DNA of 42,417 nt, from the NCBI GenBank assembly GCA_021163765.1, contig JAGGTK010000054.1:1-42417 (forward strand), read 5' to 3'. The notes below the pieces were generated by a model that had not been told where the DNA came from, did no database searches, and saw nothing but the letters and a program-made list of their open reading frames with translations. This document shows, in pieces, positions 14,626 through 22,740 of this stretch (the first letter of the stretch is position 1; each line of letters begins with the position of its first letter). The translations under genes and the position numbers were made by a program. This stretch comes from a bacterium (GTDB taxonomy: Bacteria > 4484-113).

Positions 14626-14629
14626 GGCT

Positions 14630-15076
14630 ATGGCTCTCTATTTCGCATACGGCTCGAATATGCTCTCCCGGCAGATGGAGCAGCGCTGTCCCGGCGCAAA
14701 GCCCGTGGATGTCGGGCTGCTTCGCGGCTGGAGGTTCCTAATCAACCGCCGGGGCGTCGCGAGCATCGTTGCTGACGAAGCTGGGAGCGTCCGGGGCGTG
14801 GTCTGGGAGCTTACGGATGGCCACCTGCGCTCCCTCGATGGCTATGAAGGCGTGCCCGACTGGTATCGCCGCCGGATGGTGGATGTAGAGCTGCCCGAAC
14901 GCGGCGAGGTTGCGTGCGTAACCTACATTGACGAAAGCGAAGGCGGCGACGTGCCCGGCCCGCCGCGCGAAGGCTACCTGGAAAAGATTGTGGAAGGCGC
15001 CATAAACTTCCGCCTGCCGCCGGCCTACATCTCGTTCCTCCGCTCGTTTGGCGTAGCGCCCGAAGACGACACCTAA
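14630..15076 (+). CDS. Gamma-glutamylcyclotransferase-family protein
   Basis: A 148-residue protein of the GGCT/AIG2-like fold. The N-terminal phosphate/substrate loop YGSNM (residues 7-11) and the catalytic glutamate in GYEGVP (Glu73) are present. Family members cleave gamma-glutamyl amines or peptides to 5-oxoproline. The start at 14630 is chosen because translation there gives the family N-terminus MALYFAYGSN at once. Longer in-frame starts would run through the relic in a meaningless frame. It starts 4 nt after the relic stop, and its stop is 26 nt from the stop of the convergent restriction gene. Confidence 0.88.
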   Translation: MALYFAYGSNMLSRQMEQRCPGAKPVDVGLLRGWRFLINRRGVASIVADEAGSVRGVVWELTDGHLRSLDGYEGVPDWYRRRMVDVELPERGEVACVTYIDESEGGDVPGPPREGYLEKIVEGAINFRLPPAYISFLRSFGVAPEDDT

Positions 15077-15102
15077 GACCCACTTGGCGCCTCGCAGCGG
15101 GG

Positions 15103-18100
15103 CTACTTCGGAAACAGCTTACCTGTTTTCAGGTCTTCTTTTTTGAGTTCGCGCAGGTTTCGCTTGATTTCCGCTAGCTCGTCGGCGGTTATCCGGTAGA
15201 GCTTCGCCACCAACAGGTCAATCTGGGCTTCGACTTCGGCAAGCTCCTGCCATTCCTCGTCGTCAGCGAGCCTGTGCGCCTTTTCGGATAGCTCGGCAAG
15301 CTGGCGGTGGAGGGTCTTTCTGCGGCTGAACTTGTCGATGCGGATGTTTTCCATGATTTGGGGAGTTGCGAAGCTCTTGCCACCTCGCTGAGCGTATGCC
15401 TGTGCTGCAAGATTCAGCGGTGAACTGTTGAAGATAGCGGTGAAGTAATGAGCTTCGGCTGTTGAGCCAGCAACGATGAACGAGTGCACATGTTCTGGCA
15501 GCATAGGCTTCTTCTGAGCACAAAGCACTGCTGCGTTTAAGGACGACGCCATTCCCTGCCATGCAACTCTGTACTTCAAGAAGGTATATTCGCCAACATT
15601 GAACATTGAGTAGAATGGGCCGGTTTCGGTTACCTTGCCGGTTTTCTTCTCCTTACGGGTGAAGTAACGCTTGAAAGCGGCGCGTTCCCGAAGCTCCTTC
15701 TCGAAGCTCTTTAGATAGCTCCAGGCGTGCGAGTACTCCTGCTGCATCGTGTCTTCATCAATCCCCCGGCGAGTCCTTGCGTCCTGCACCATCAGAATCC
15801 ACGCTGAAGGCTTTGCCTGCCAGCGCTTCACGTCTCTCCCGCGCAGCAGTGGATATACAAGCTCTTCTTCCAGCAGCACCGGGTCTTGAAGCTGGTAGAT
15901 GCCGCTCTTCTGACCTTCGGTGAGATTGAACGCCCGCACGAGCTTTTTGCCCGTGTGAGGGTCCTTACCCGCTGGCTCCACATCTCGGAGCCAGTAGACA
16001 GCGTTCAAGCCACCGGAGTAAACACCCGCTCGCGCCTGATAGTCAGACTCGCCAAGCACGTTTTTGAGCGCTTCAAGCGCCTTGGGCCGCGCAGTGATCC
16101 ACGCCGAAGTTGTGTCCTTCACATCCACCGGTTTCGCGTGATATGGCAGCCTGCGGGTTGCTTTCTTCACTTCATCAAGCGTTGAGTCAGATCGAATGCG
16201 CTTTCCGGGCTTCTTTTGCCAGACCGTGTAGTGCTTCATCGGGTAGGCCATCGGGACTCCCCGGCGCAGGACAATCATCGCCGTCCGGTTCGTCGCAGCC
16301 TCAAATGGCTGGAAGTCGGTGAAGTCATCGGCGGATTCGACGCGTAGCGGGATTTCTCCCGGGCACAATGGGTCCTGGGTGCCGAACCTGAACTGGCGGA
16401 ATCCCTGGGCCGCGCCGGAGGTCTTGAAGACTGATTGGGTTATTACGAAACCCAGCTTCCCGCCGTCTTTCAAATACCGCCGCATGGCTTCAAATGCCAT
16501 CAGCGTTGAGAGGTCCTTCTTGCCCTTGCCCAGTATGGTATCCATCCCTTTGTGCACGAACAGCCCCGCATTCTCCCAGAGGTGTTTCGTTTCGGAGCGA
16601 TACTTATCTGGCAGGCTCTCCCAGTTGACCCACGGCGGATTGCCGGCTATGTAGCCGAAGTCCTTGAGGAACAGCGGCATATAAGCGTTCTTGATAATGG
16701 TCGCCCAGATGCTGTTTCGCTCCTGCGCTTTCAGGTCGTTGAGCTGTTTGTAGAGCTTACGGAATATGTTAACATTTTGCTCGGCGACTTCGCCGCTGTT
16801 GTCAAACAGGTCTTCGTCAACGAAATCGCGGCTGCGCTTGAGCCGCTCTATAAAACTCTCAAAAGAGAGGTCGTCTTCGACATGGTCGTGCAGGAACTGC
16901 GCCACGTAGCTCATTCCCTGCTCAGTGTGCACGTCAATAGGAAAATCAAACTCGCCGACCACAGTATGGAATGTGCGGACATTTGGATTGTTGACATCTT
17001 TGGATGACTTTGGCGGATAGATGGAATCCGCCAGATACACGGGTATCTCTCGCCCGTGCGGGTAATATGCCAGCAGCTCGTCAATGGCGAATATGTAGTT
17101 GGCCCGCGCGGCGGTGACTGCCAGTGGATTGAGGTCTATGCCCTTCACTGTTTCGAGGATGGCTTTTAGCAGGGTTTCGTCGCTAAGGCGCTCCTCGCTT
17201 CTGCAGTATCCCATCTTCCGCCTGATGGCGTGAACGAGGAATGTGCCCGAACCGCAGGCCGGATCCAGGAGCTTTTCTTTCGGGCGCCCTTCGTAGCCGA
17301 CTCTATTGAGCGTAAGTTCAGCCAGCCAGTCCGGCGTGTAGTATTCGCCCAGGTCGTGGCGGATGTCGCCCGGTATCAAATACTGGTAGAGCTTTTTCAG
17401 CAGGTCGCGCGCCGCTTCGGGCTTCTGGCGGAAAGTGGTCGGGTCGTAACCGCTGAGAGCGTCGGCAAGCCGCCGTACCGCTTCCGCGAGATCGTCATTC
17501 CAGACTAGCAGATACCACGTGAAGAACGGGTCTTCCGGGAAATTGCGGATCCCCCAGTAGCTGGTAAATCCCGTTCCCGCCTCTAAATCCTTCAGTCGCC
17601 GGTGAAGCTCTTCAGTGGTCATTATGGGAATCATTGAGAGTGGATTCCCGCCGTTGGTTTTCTTCGAGACAAGCACGGCGTAGGCAATGAGCTTGATGAG
17701 GAATGCGTAGTAAGTATGGACGGCGAAGATAAGCTTCCCCACGTCCACGCCCTTGTAAGTCACTCCCATATCTGAGCAGAATTTCTGCAAGGTTTTCTTG
17801 CGCTTGAGCTTCGCCGAGCCTTCCTCATAACTGCACGTTTCCCCGAAGAACATTCTCCATTGATTGAAGATGCACCCGGCAAGCGTTTTGGGGTCCTTCT
17901 GGGCAAGGTCGTGGAGCAAAGCTCCGAACCTCTTTGCATGGTCAGAACCCGCGCCGAAGTCCTTTATTAGATTGTCGGGCGTAAGGGCTTTGCCATAAGC
18001 CGATGCTGCGAGAATTCGCAGGAGCTTCTCTATGGATACGGCATTGACCTCCGCTGGCGCTTCGGCAATCCAGCCGTAGTGGTCCACGTAGCGCACGAAG

Positions 18101-18510
18101 ACAATGAGATACCCGTCAAGAACGACGCCGAAAAGCTGGGATTTCGCCGGGGCAGGAGCGAGATGTGACAGCTCCTTGTGGAAGCCATCCAAGTATCCCT
18201 CTATCTGTCTTACCGCCTTTTGTGTTTCTGAACCGTCAAGGCTCGTATCAAGGATTCCGTCCTTTCTGAACTTGAATTCGAGAATAAGATGGGAGAAGTT
18301 GGCGTCCATTCTTCCAGTATCGAGGACGAGGCGCTCTTGCCTGACGTCAGTTTTCAACCCATGTTTCTCAACGATTTTCTCCAGCGCGACGACGACATAA
18401 TGCCGGAACTCGGTCTCGTTGTCCGCTTTTCTGGCAGCCTCGCTAATTGACCGTGTCAGAGGCATCGCCTCGGCAATGAGATCGTCTAGCTTTCCAAATA
18501 GCTTCTCCAT
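15103..18510 (-). CDS. Type IIG restriction-modification enzyme (N6-adenine methyltransferase plus nuclease)
   Basis: A 1135-residue single-chain enzyme. The N-terminal domain has a PD-(D/E)xK-type site: Asp69 (RMDANF), then Glu78-Phe-Lys80 (LEFK). A helical region leads to EYYTPDWLAE. The methyltransferase core has AdoMet motif I LDPACGSGTF (415-424) and catalytic motif NPPW (624-627), the gamma-class adenine-N6 type. The last 350 residues resemble the TaqI/Eco57I-like target-recognition region. It should methylate one strand of its site and cut nearby unmodified DNA. The ATG at 18510 lies 3 nt after the purD stop with no strong ribosome site, so translation is probably coupled to purD. BREX PglX is a related alternative, but no other BREX gene is present. 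Confidence 0.9.
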   Translation of the reverse strand: MEKLFGKLDDLIAEAMPLTRSISEAARKADNETEFRHYVVVALEKIVEKHGLKTDVRQERLVLDTGRMDANFSHLILEFKFRKDGILDTSLDGSETQKAVRQIEGYLDGFHKELSHLAPAPAKSQLFGVVLDGYLIVFVRYVDHYGWIAEAPAEVNAVSIEKLLRILAASAYGKALTPDNLIKDFGAGSDHAKRFGALLHDLAQKDPKTLAGCIFNQWRMFFGETCSYEEGSAKLKRKKTLQKFCSDMGVTYKGVDVGKLIFAVHTYYAFLIKLIAYAVLVSKKTNGGNPLSMIPIMTTEELHRRLKDLEAGTGFTSYWGIRNFPEDPFFTWYLLVWNDDLAEAVRRLADALSGYDPTTFRQKPEAARDLLKKLYQYLIPGDIRHDLGEYYTPDWLAELTLNRVGYEGRPKEKLLDPACGSGTFLVHAIRRKMGYCRSEERLSDETLLKAILETVKGIDLNPLAVTAARANYIFAIDELLAYYPHGREIPVYLADSIYPPKSSKDVNNPNVRTFHTVVGEFDFPIDVHTEQGMSYVAQFLHDHVEDDLSFESFIERLKRSRDFVDEDLFDNSGEVAEQNVNIFRKLYKQLNDLKAQERNSIWATIIKNAYMPLFLKDFGYIAGNPPWVNWESLPDKYRSETKHLWENAGLFVHKGMDTILGKGKKDLSTLMAFEAMRRYLKDGGKLGFVITQSVFKTSGAAQGFRQFRFGTQDPLCPGEIPLRVESADDFTDFQPFEAATNRTAMIVLRRGVPMAYPMKHYTVWQKKPGKRIRSDSTLDEVKKATRRLPYHAKPVDVKDTTSAWITARPKALEALKNVLGESDYQARAGVYSGGLNAVYWLRDVEPAGKDPHTGKKLVRAFNLTEGQKSGIYQLQDPVLLEEELVYPLLRGRDVKRWQAKPSAWILMVQDARTRRGIDEDTMQQEYSHAWSYLKSFEKELRERAAFKRYFTRKEKKTGKVTETGPFYSMFNVGEYTFLKYRVAWQGMASSLNAAVLCAQKKPMLPEHVHSFIVAGSTAEAHYFTAIFNSSPLNLAAQAYAQRGGKSFATPQIMENIRIDKFSRRKTLHRQLAELSEKAHRLADDEEWQELAEVEAQIDLLVAKLYRITADELAEIKRNLRELKKEDLKTGKLFPK

Positions 18511-18513
18511 CTG

Positions 18514-19845
18514 CTATCTCAACAGGGCGATGTCGGTGCGGTACTGAGCGCCTTCGAAGTGGATGTTGCCTACGGCCTCGTATGCCAGGCGCCGGGCCGC
18601 CGAAAGGTCTTCCCCTCTCGCGGTAACGGCCAGCACCCGCCCGCCGGTTGCCAGCAGGACTTCCTCGTCATCTTCCTGCCGCCCAACGCCCGCGAAGAAC
18701 ACGCTCACCCTAGGCAGCCGCCTGAAGATGCTCCCGCTTGAAGGGCTGCCACCGTTGTTGAACTGCGCAATCCGCTCCAGGCCTTCGATTCGCGCCGGGG
18801 GTGAGCTACCGTACGGGTAGTTGGCGCTTGCCAGCACCACCGTAACGGTCGCCTCGTCGCTGAAGCTCGCGCGCAGCGCATCCAGCGTCCCGCTCTCCAT
18901 CGCCGCCAGCACGTCCACGAAGTCGTTTTGCAAAAGCGGCATCTGCGCCTGCGCCTCGGGGTCGCCCATCCGCACGTTGAATTCCAGCACCTTCAGCCCG
19001 TCTTCCGTCACCATTGTGCCGAAGTAGACAACTCCCCGGTAATCAAAGCCGTCTTCCTGGCATCCTTTGATGAACGGTTGCAGCACCTTTTCGCGCCATT
19101 CGGCCACAACCTCAGGCGTGGCGTAGGGCGAAGGGCACATGCAGCCCATCCCGCCGGTGTTGGGGCCCTCGTCTCCGTTTTTAAGGCGCTTGTAATCGGA
19201 AACAGGCGGCATAGGCACGGCCGTTTTGCCGTCGAAGAAGCAGAAAAACGAGATCTCCGGGCCGGTAAGGCACTCCTCGAAGAGCACCTTTTTCCCCGCG
19301 CCCTTGAACTTGTCCTCGACCATCATCTGTTCAAGCGCCGCGCGGGCGGCATCCCGCTCCGGACAGATGACAACGCCCTTGCCGGCGGCCAGGCCGTCCG
19401 CTTTCAACACCAGCGGATACGCCGCGCTGTCCAGGTGTTTTGCGGCTTCCCTGAAGTCCGTGAACGCTTCAGCCCCGCCAGTCGGAATCCCGTGCCGCAG
19501 CATAAAATCCTTGGCGAAGCTCTTCTCCGCTTCAAGGCGGGCCGCCTTGCGGTCGGGGCCGACGATGCGAAATCCACGTTCGCGGAAAACATCGACAATC
19601 CCCGCCGCAAGCGGATTCTCCGGGCCGACGACGGTGAGGTCCGTCTCGCACTCCTCTGCGAGCTTCAGCAGGCCGTCTATGTCCATCACGTTCAGATCTT
19701 CCCGTCGGACTCTGTTCTCATCAAATGGGTCGCGCACGCCCCAGTTTGCGGGCGTGATACACAGTTCACTTACTTTGGGGGAAAGCAGCAGCGCGTTCGC
19801 CATGGCGCATTCGCGCCCGCCGTTGCCAACAACCAGGATATTCAA
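18514..19845 (-). CDS. purD: Phosphoribosylamine-glycine ligase
   Basis: A 443-residue ATP-grasp enzyme of purine synthesis (phosphoribosylamine plus glycine to GAR). It begins MNILVVGNGGRE, has the ATP-grasp core VLKADGLAAGKGV, the PNTGGMG loop and EFNVRMGDPEAQ metal-binding segment. The start is TTG at 19845, supported by GGAGG 7 nt upstream and by the family N-terminus. It lies 14 nt behind dnaB, and the restriction-modification gene follows after 3 nt. No other purine gene is adjacent. Confidence 0.97.
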   Translation of the reverse strand: MNILVVGNGGRECAMANALLLSPKVSELCITPANWGVRDPFDENRVRREDLNVMDIDGLLKLAEECETDLTVVGPENPLAAGIVDVFRERGFRIVGPDRKAARLEAEKSFAKDFMLRHGIPTGGAEAFTDFREAAKHLDSAAYPLVLKADGLAAGKGVVICPERDAARAALEQMMVEDKFKGAGKKVLFEECLTGPEISFFCFFDGKTAVPMPPVSDYKRLKNGDEGPNTGGMGCMCPSPYATPEVVAEWREKVLQPFIKGCQEDGFDYRGVVYFGTMVTEDGLKVLEFNVRMGDPEAQAQMPLLQNDFVDVLAAMESGTLDALRASFSDEATVTVVLASANYPYGSSPPARIEGLERIAQFNNGGSPSSGSIFRRLPRVSVFFAGVGRQEDDEEVLLATGGRVLAVTARGEDLSAARRLAYEAVGNIHFEGAQYRTDIALLR

Positions 19846-19859
19846 GACGAAACCTCCAT

Positions 19860-21278
19860 TCAGAAATCGGGCAGTACAACGTCCTCGCCGGAGAAGGCTT
19901 CAAACCTGGTGAATGGCCTCAGATAGGTCAGGTTCAGGAATCCGGTGGGGCCGTTGCGGTGCTTGGCGATATTAATCTCGACTTTGGACGCCGCCGAGAT
20001 GCCCAGGGCCTCGCCCTTCTGCTGCTCGTAATAATCTCCACGATACATCAGGATGACGATATCGGCGTCCTGCTCGATGCTTCCGCTCTCGCGCAGGTCA
20101 GAGAGCATCGGGCGTTTGCTCTCGCGGCGCTCGGTCTGCCGCGAGAGCTGGGAGCAAGCGATGAAGGGGACGTGCAGCTCTCGCGCTATCTGCTTCATCC
20201 CCCGCGAAATCTCCGAGACTTCCTGGACGCGCCCGGCGTCCCCGCCCGGCCTCATCCCGTCCATCATCTGCAGGTAGTCCAGCATGATGATATCGACCTT
20301 GTGCTGCTGCACTATACGGCGGGCACGGTTGCGCAGGGCGCGGATGTTTAGCGTTGACGCGTCGTCGATGTAGATTGGAAGCTCGGCCAGGGCGTCGTAG
20401 GCGATGCCCAGGCGCGTAAGTTCGTCCTCGCTGAAGTCCCCCTGGTCGATGCGGTTGGTGGGGATACTCGACGCTATGGAAAGCATGCGCATCGCGAGCT
20501 GCTCCTTGCTCATCTCGAGAGAGAAGAACGCGACGCGCTTCCCGTTGATGGCCATGCGGTGCGCGAAGTTCGTCATCAGCGCTGTCTTGCCGACACCGGG
20601 GCGCGCCGCGACTATGGTCAGGTCGCCCTTTTTGAATCCGCCGAGAATCCTGTCCAGGTCGTCATATCCGGTGGTGATTCCCCTAATTTTTTTGAGCGTC
20701 GTGCGCATCTCGCCGTCCGGCCCTGCAACATCCTCCGTCTCGAAGGTGTCCCAGAAGCAGCGGATGGCGTCGTTGATACCGGAGAACCTGCCGGTTGCCA
20801 TGCGCAGGTCAATTTGCAGTATCTGGCGCTCAGCGTGGTCGAGCAGGTCCTGCACATCCTGGCCCTGCTCATAGGCGCGGCTGAGAAGCTCGTTGCACTC
20901 CTTGATTAAGCTGCGGAGCAGGTACTTCTCGTTAAGCACCTGCGAATGCGCTTCAACCGCAGACGCGTTTGGCACCGCAGCCAGGACCCGGTACACGTAA
21001 GTCTCGCCGCCGACAATGTCCAGCCGGTCTAGTTCGCGCAGCTCCGCGATAACAGCGACGTGGTCGGGCGGGATGCCCCGGGTGTGGAGCCTTGTCATCG
21101 CATCCCAGATGGCCTGGTGAGCTTCAAGGTAGAAGGTCTCGCGGGTAAGCAGCTCCATCGCGGCCGCCATCGCGTCCTGCGGTTCCTGCAGGACTGCCGA
21201 TAGCACCGCCTCCTCAAGCTCGCGGGAGTGCGGCGGCACACGTTTTAGAAATTCAAGGCTATCCGGTTGAACATCCAC
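19860..21278 (-). CDS. dnaB: Replicative DNA helicase DnaB
   Basis: A 472-residue helicase. The N-terminal DnaB domain covers residues 15-120 (PPHSRELEEAVLSAVL). The RecA-like core has Walker A ARPGVGKT (225-232), Walker B IIMLDYLQMM and the SRQTERRESKRPMLSDLRES segment. It unwinds DNA at the fork as a hexamer. The apparent start is GTG at 21278, with AAAGGA rather far upstream (about 15 nt). No intein is present. It heads the dnaB-purD-restriction unit and lies 232 nt behind the S8 protease gene on the same strand. Confidence 0.97.
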   Translation of the reverse strand: MDVQPDSLEFLKRVPPHSRELEEAVLSAVLQEPQDAMAAAMELLTRETFYLEAHQAIWDAMTRLHTRGIPPDHVAVIAELRELDRLDIVGGETYVYRVLAAVPNASAVEAHSQVLNEKYLLRSLIKECNELLSRAYEQGQDVQDLLDHAERQILQIDLRMATGRFSGINDAIRCFWDTFETEDVAGPDGEMRTTLKKIRGITTGYDDLDRILGGFKKGDLTIVAARPGVGKTALMTNFAHRMAINGKRVAFFSLEMSKEQLAMRMLSIASSIPTNRIDQGDFSEDELTRLGIAYDALAELPIYIDDASTLNIRALRNRARRIVQQHKVDIIMLDYLQMMDGMRPGGDAGRVQEVSEISRGMKQIARELHVPFIACSQLSRQTERRESKRPMLSDLRESGSIEQDADIVILMYRGDYYEQQKGEALGISAASKVEINIAKHRNGPTGFLNLTYLRPFTRFEAFSGEDVVLPDF

Positions 21279-21493
21279 AATCGGCGTATTGTCCTTTCGC
21301 GCGCAGCCTTATTGATGCGCAATAGCAATGGAAGACGCCATCTCCCCGGACTGTCGGCTAATCCCCCGTTCGCGTCTCATTCTAAATTCACTGTTACAGC
21401 ATGGCAAGGGGTTTTCAGTTAAGAACGCTGCACATACTGACGGCGAGTTCTGCTCGTTTTATCAACGAGACAATCAGCCAATATCAAAGAGCC

Positions 21494-21511
21494 ACGAGTC
21501 CGGTGACTCGT
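21494..21511 (-). terminator. Hairpin directly after the S8 protease stop codon
   Basis: A perfect 7-bp stem (ACGAGTC with GACTCGT) and 4-nt loop lie against the TGA at 21511-21513. Downstream on the minus strand there is only a short CTCTTT run, so it would be a weak terminator or an mRNA 3'-end stabiliser. The remaining gap to dnaB (21279-21493) has no gene that I can support. Confidence 0.35.
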
Positions 21512-22740
21512 CACATCGAGCTGCCCCAGAAATACCCGATGGCCGCCAGGTCCGCTTCGTCAACCGCGCCGTTTGCGTTGGTATCGTACCATGGCCGGTA
21601 CAGGGGACTTCCCGGCGTTAGGCCTAGCAGCCCGATCAGCGAGTCGCGGTCGCTTTCGCCAACAGACCCGTCACCATCCACGTCGCCGATCAGGTTGTAC
21701 ACCCAAACCGGCACTTCAAGCACCGGGCTGCAGACCCCGCGGTCGTCAAACGCCTGCAGGTCCAGAGTCGCAACCTGATTGGGCAGCGACGAGATGTCAA
21801 TGTTATCCTCAAACGGCGGCCCTTCCAGCTCGCCGCTGACGGTTCCATCCGTCGTGTACAGGTTGTATTCGAGCGTGACGGCATCGTTAATCGTGCCGGC
21901 GGAGAACGAAAGCTGAGGCACTTCGATTACCGTGCCGACTCTGGCGGGGTCTTCCAGTCCGGTTTCGGTTATAAGAGGCACCGATTCCGCCCACATCGTG
22001 GCCACAATGATTTGATCCAGCCACCAACCCGCGGGCTGTCCGGTGTCTTCGCCCACGCCGTAGTCGTTCGTTTCCAGCATAAACCCGATGTGGACGCTCT
22101 GCCCCGCCCAGTCGCTGATGGAGACGTGCTTGCTCACATAGTCGGGCTCGTATCCGGTAAAGACGGCGTCATCGCCACTGCGCAGGTCAAGCTCATTCCA
22201 GTCGGTGTCGAAGTTGTCGGTGCTGAGGAATACCCTCCCGATATCAGCGCCGTTTTCCAGGTTGTAGCGCATCCGCAGTGTAAGCGTCGGATTGGGCGGC
22301 CCGGCAGGCAGGTTCAGCAGCGGGAGCACGGTGATGGCGGTAAGGCCGGCCGGATAGTCCGGCGGCTCGTAGCTGTGCACGCCGAAGCTGTAGCTGCTCT
22401 CGAAACCCGTGCTCAGCCGCTCGAACGCTCCACCGGGGTCGCTCGTCCACGAAGCCAGCACGTCGCTCTCGCTCTCGAACAGGTACGTCTTGGGGAAAAT
22501 GCCGCCGCTGTTGTCCACGATGTACGTCAGGTCCTGCTGGACGATAAGGTGCGGGCTGTCGCGGGTCGCTATGACAGTGACCTCAACATTGCCGTATTCG
22601 ATGCCGCTCGTATCAACTTCGATGCCCCAGGGCGCTTCGGTGAAAGTCCCCCACGGCTCGCCGTCCACGTAGTAGTCCACCCGGTCGGCGTTTTCCACCA
22701 GCTCCGGCTCAATTACAAGAGTGTCGGTGGCAACCAGGGG
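21511..22740. repeat. Duplicated protease chassis, copy 1
   Basis: The 3' 1.2 kb of the S8 gene is homologous to the 3' 1.2 kb of the M6 gene (24412-25650), in the same order from the first Ig-like segment to the dockerin-like end. Well over half the aligned residues are identical by eye. One exact DNA match of 30 bp is 22106-22135 with 25004-25033. Confidence 0.85.

Noticed and set aside
14486..14629. Longer start for the cyclotransferase
   Set aside because: The extra 48 codons translate relic DNA in a third frame and add nothing related to the family; ATG 14630 gives the exact family N-terminus.
14436..14629. Insertion sequence or transposon remnant at the relic patch
   Set aside because: I find no transposase fragment, terminal inverted repeat or target duplication; the patch is explained by two gene relics.
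15103..18510. BREX PglX or type I restriction M subunit
   Set aside because: No brxA/B/C, pglZ, hsdR or hsdS genes are nearby. The chain carries both an N-terminal ExK nuclease-like site and its own target-recognition tail, fitting type IIG.
18928..19926. Plus-strand open frame of 332 codons
   Set aside because: Antisense to purD and running into dnaB; it has no promoter, ribosome site or family pattern.
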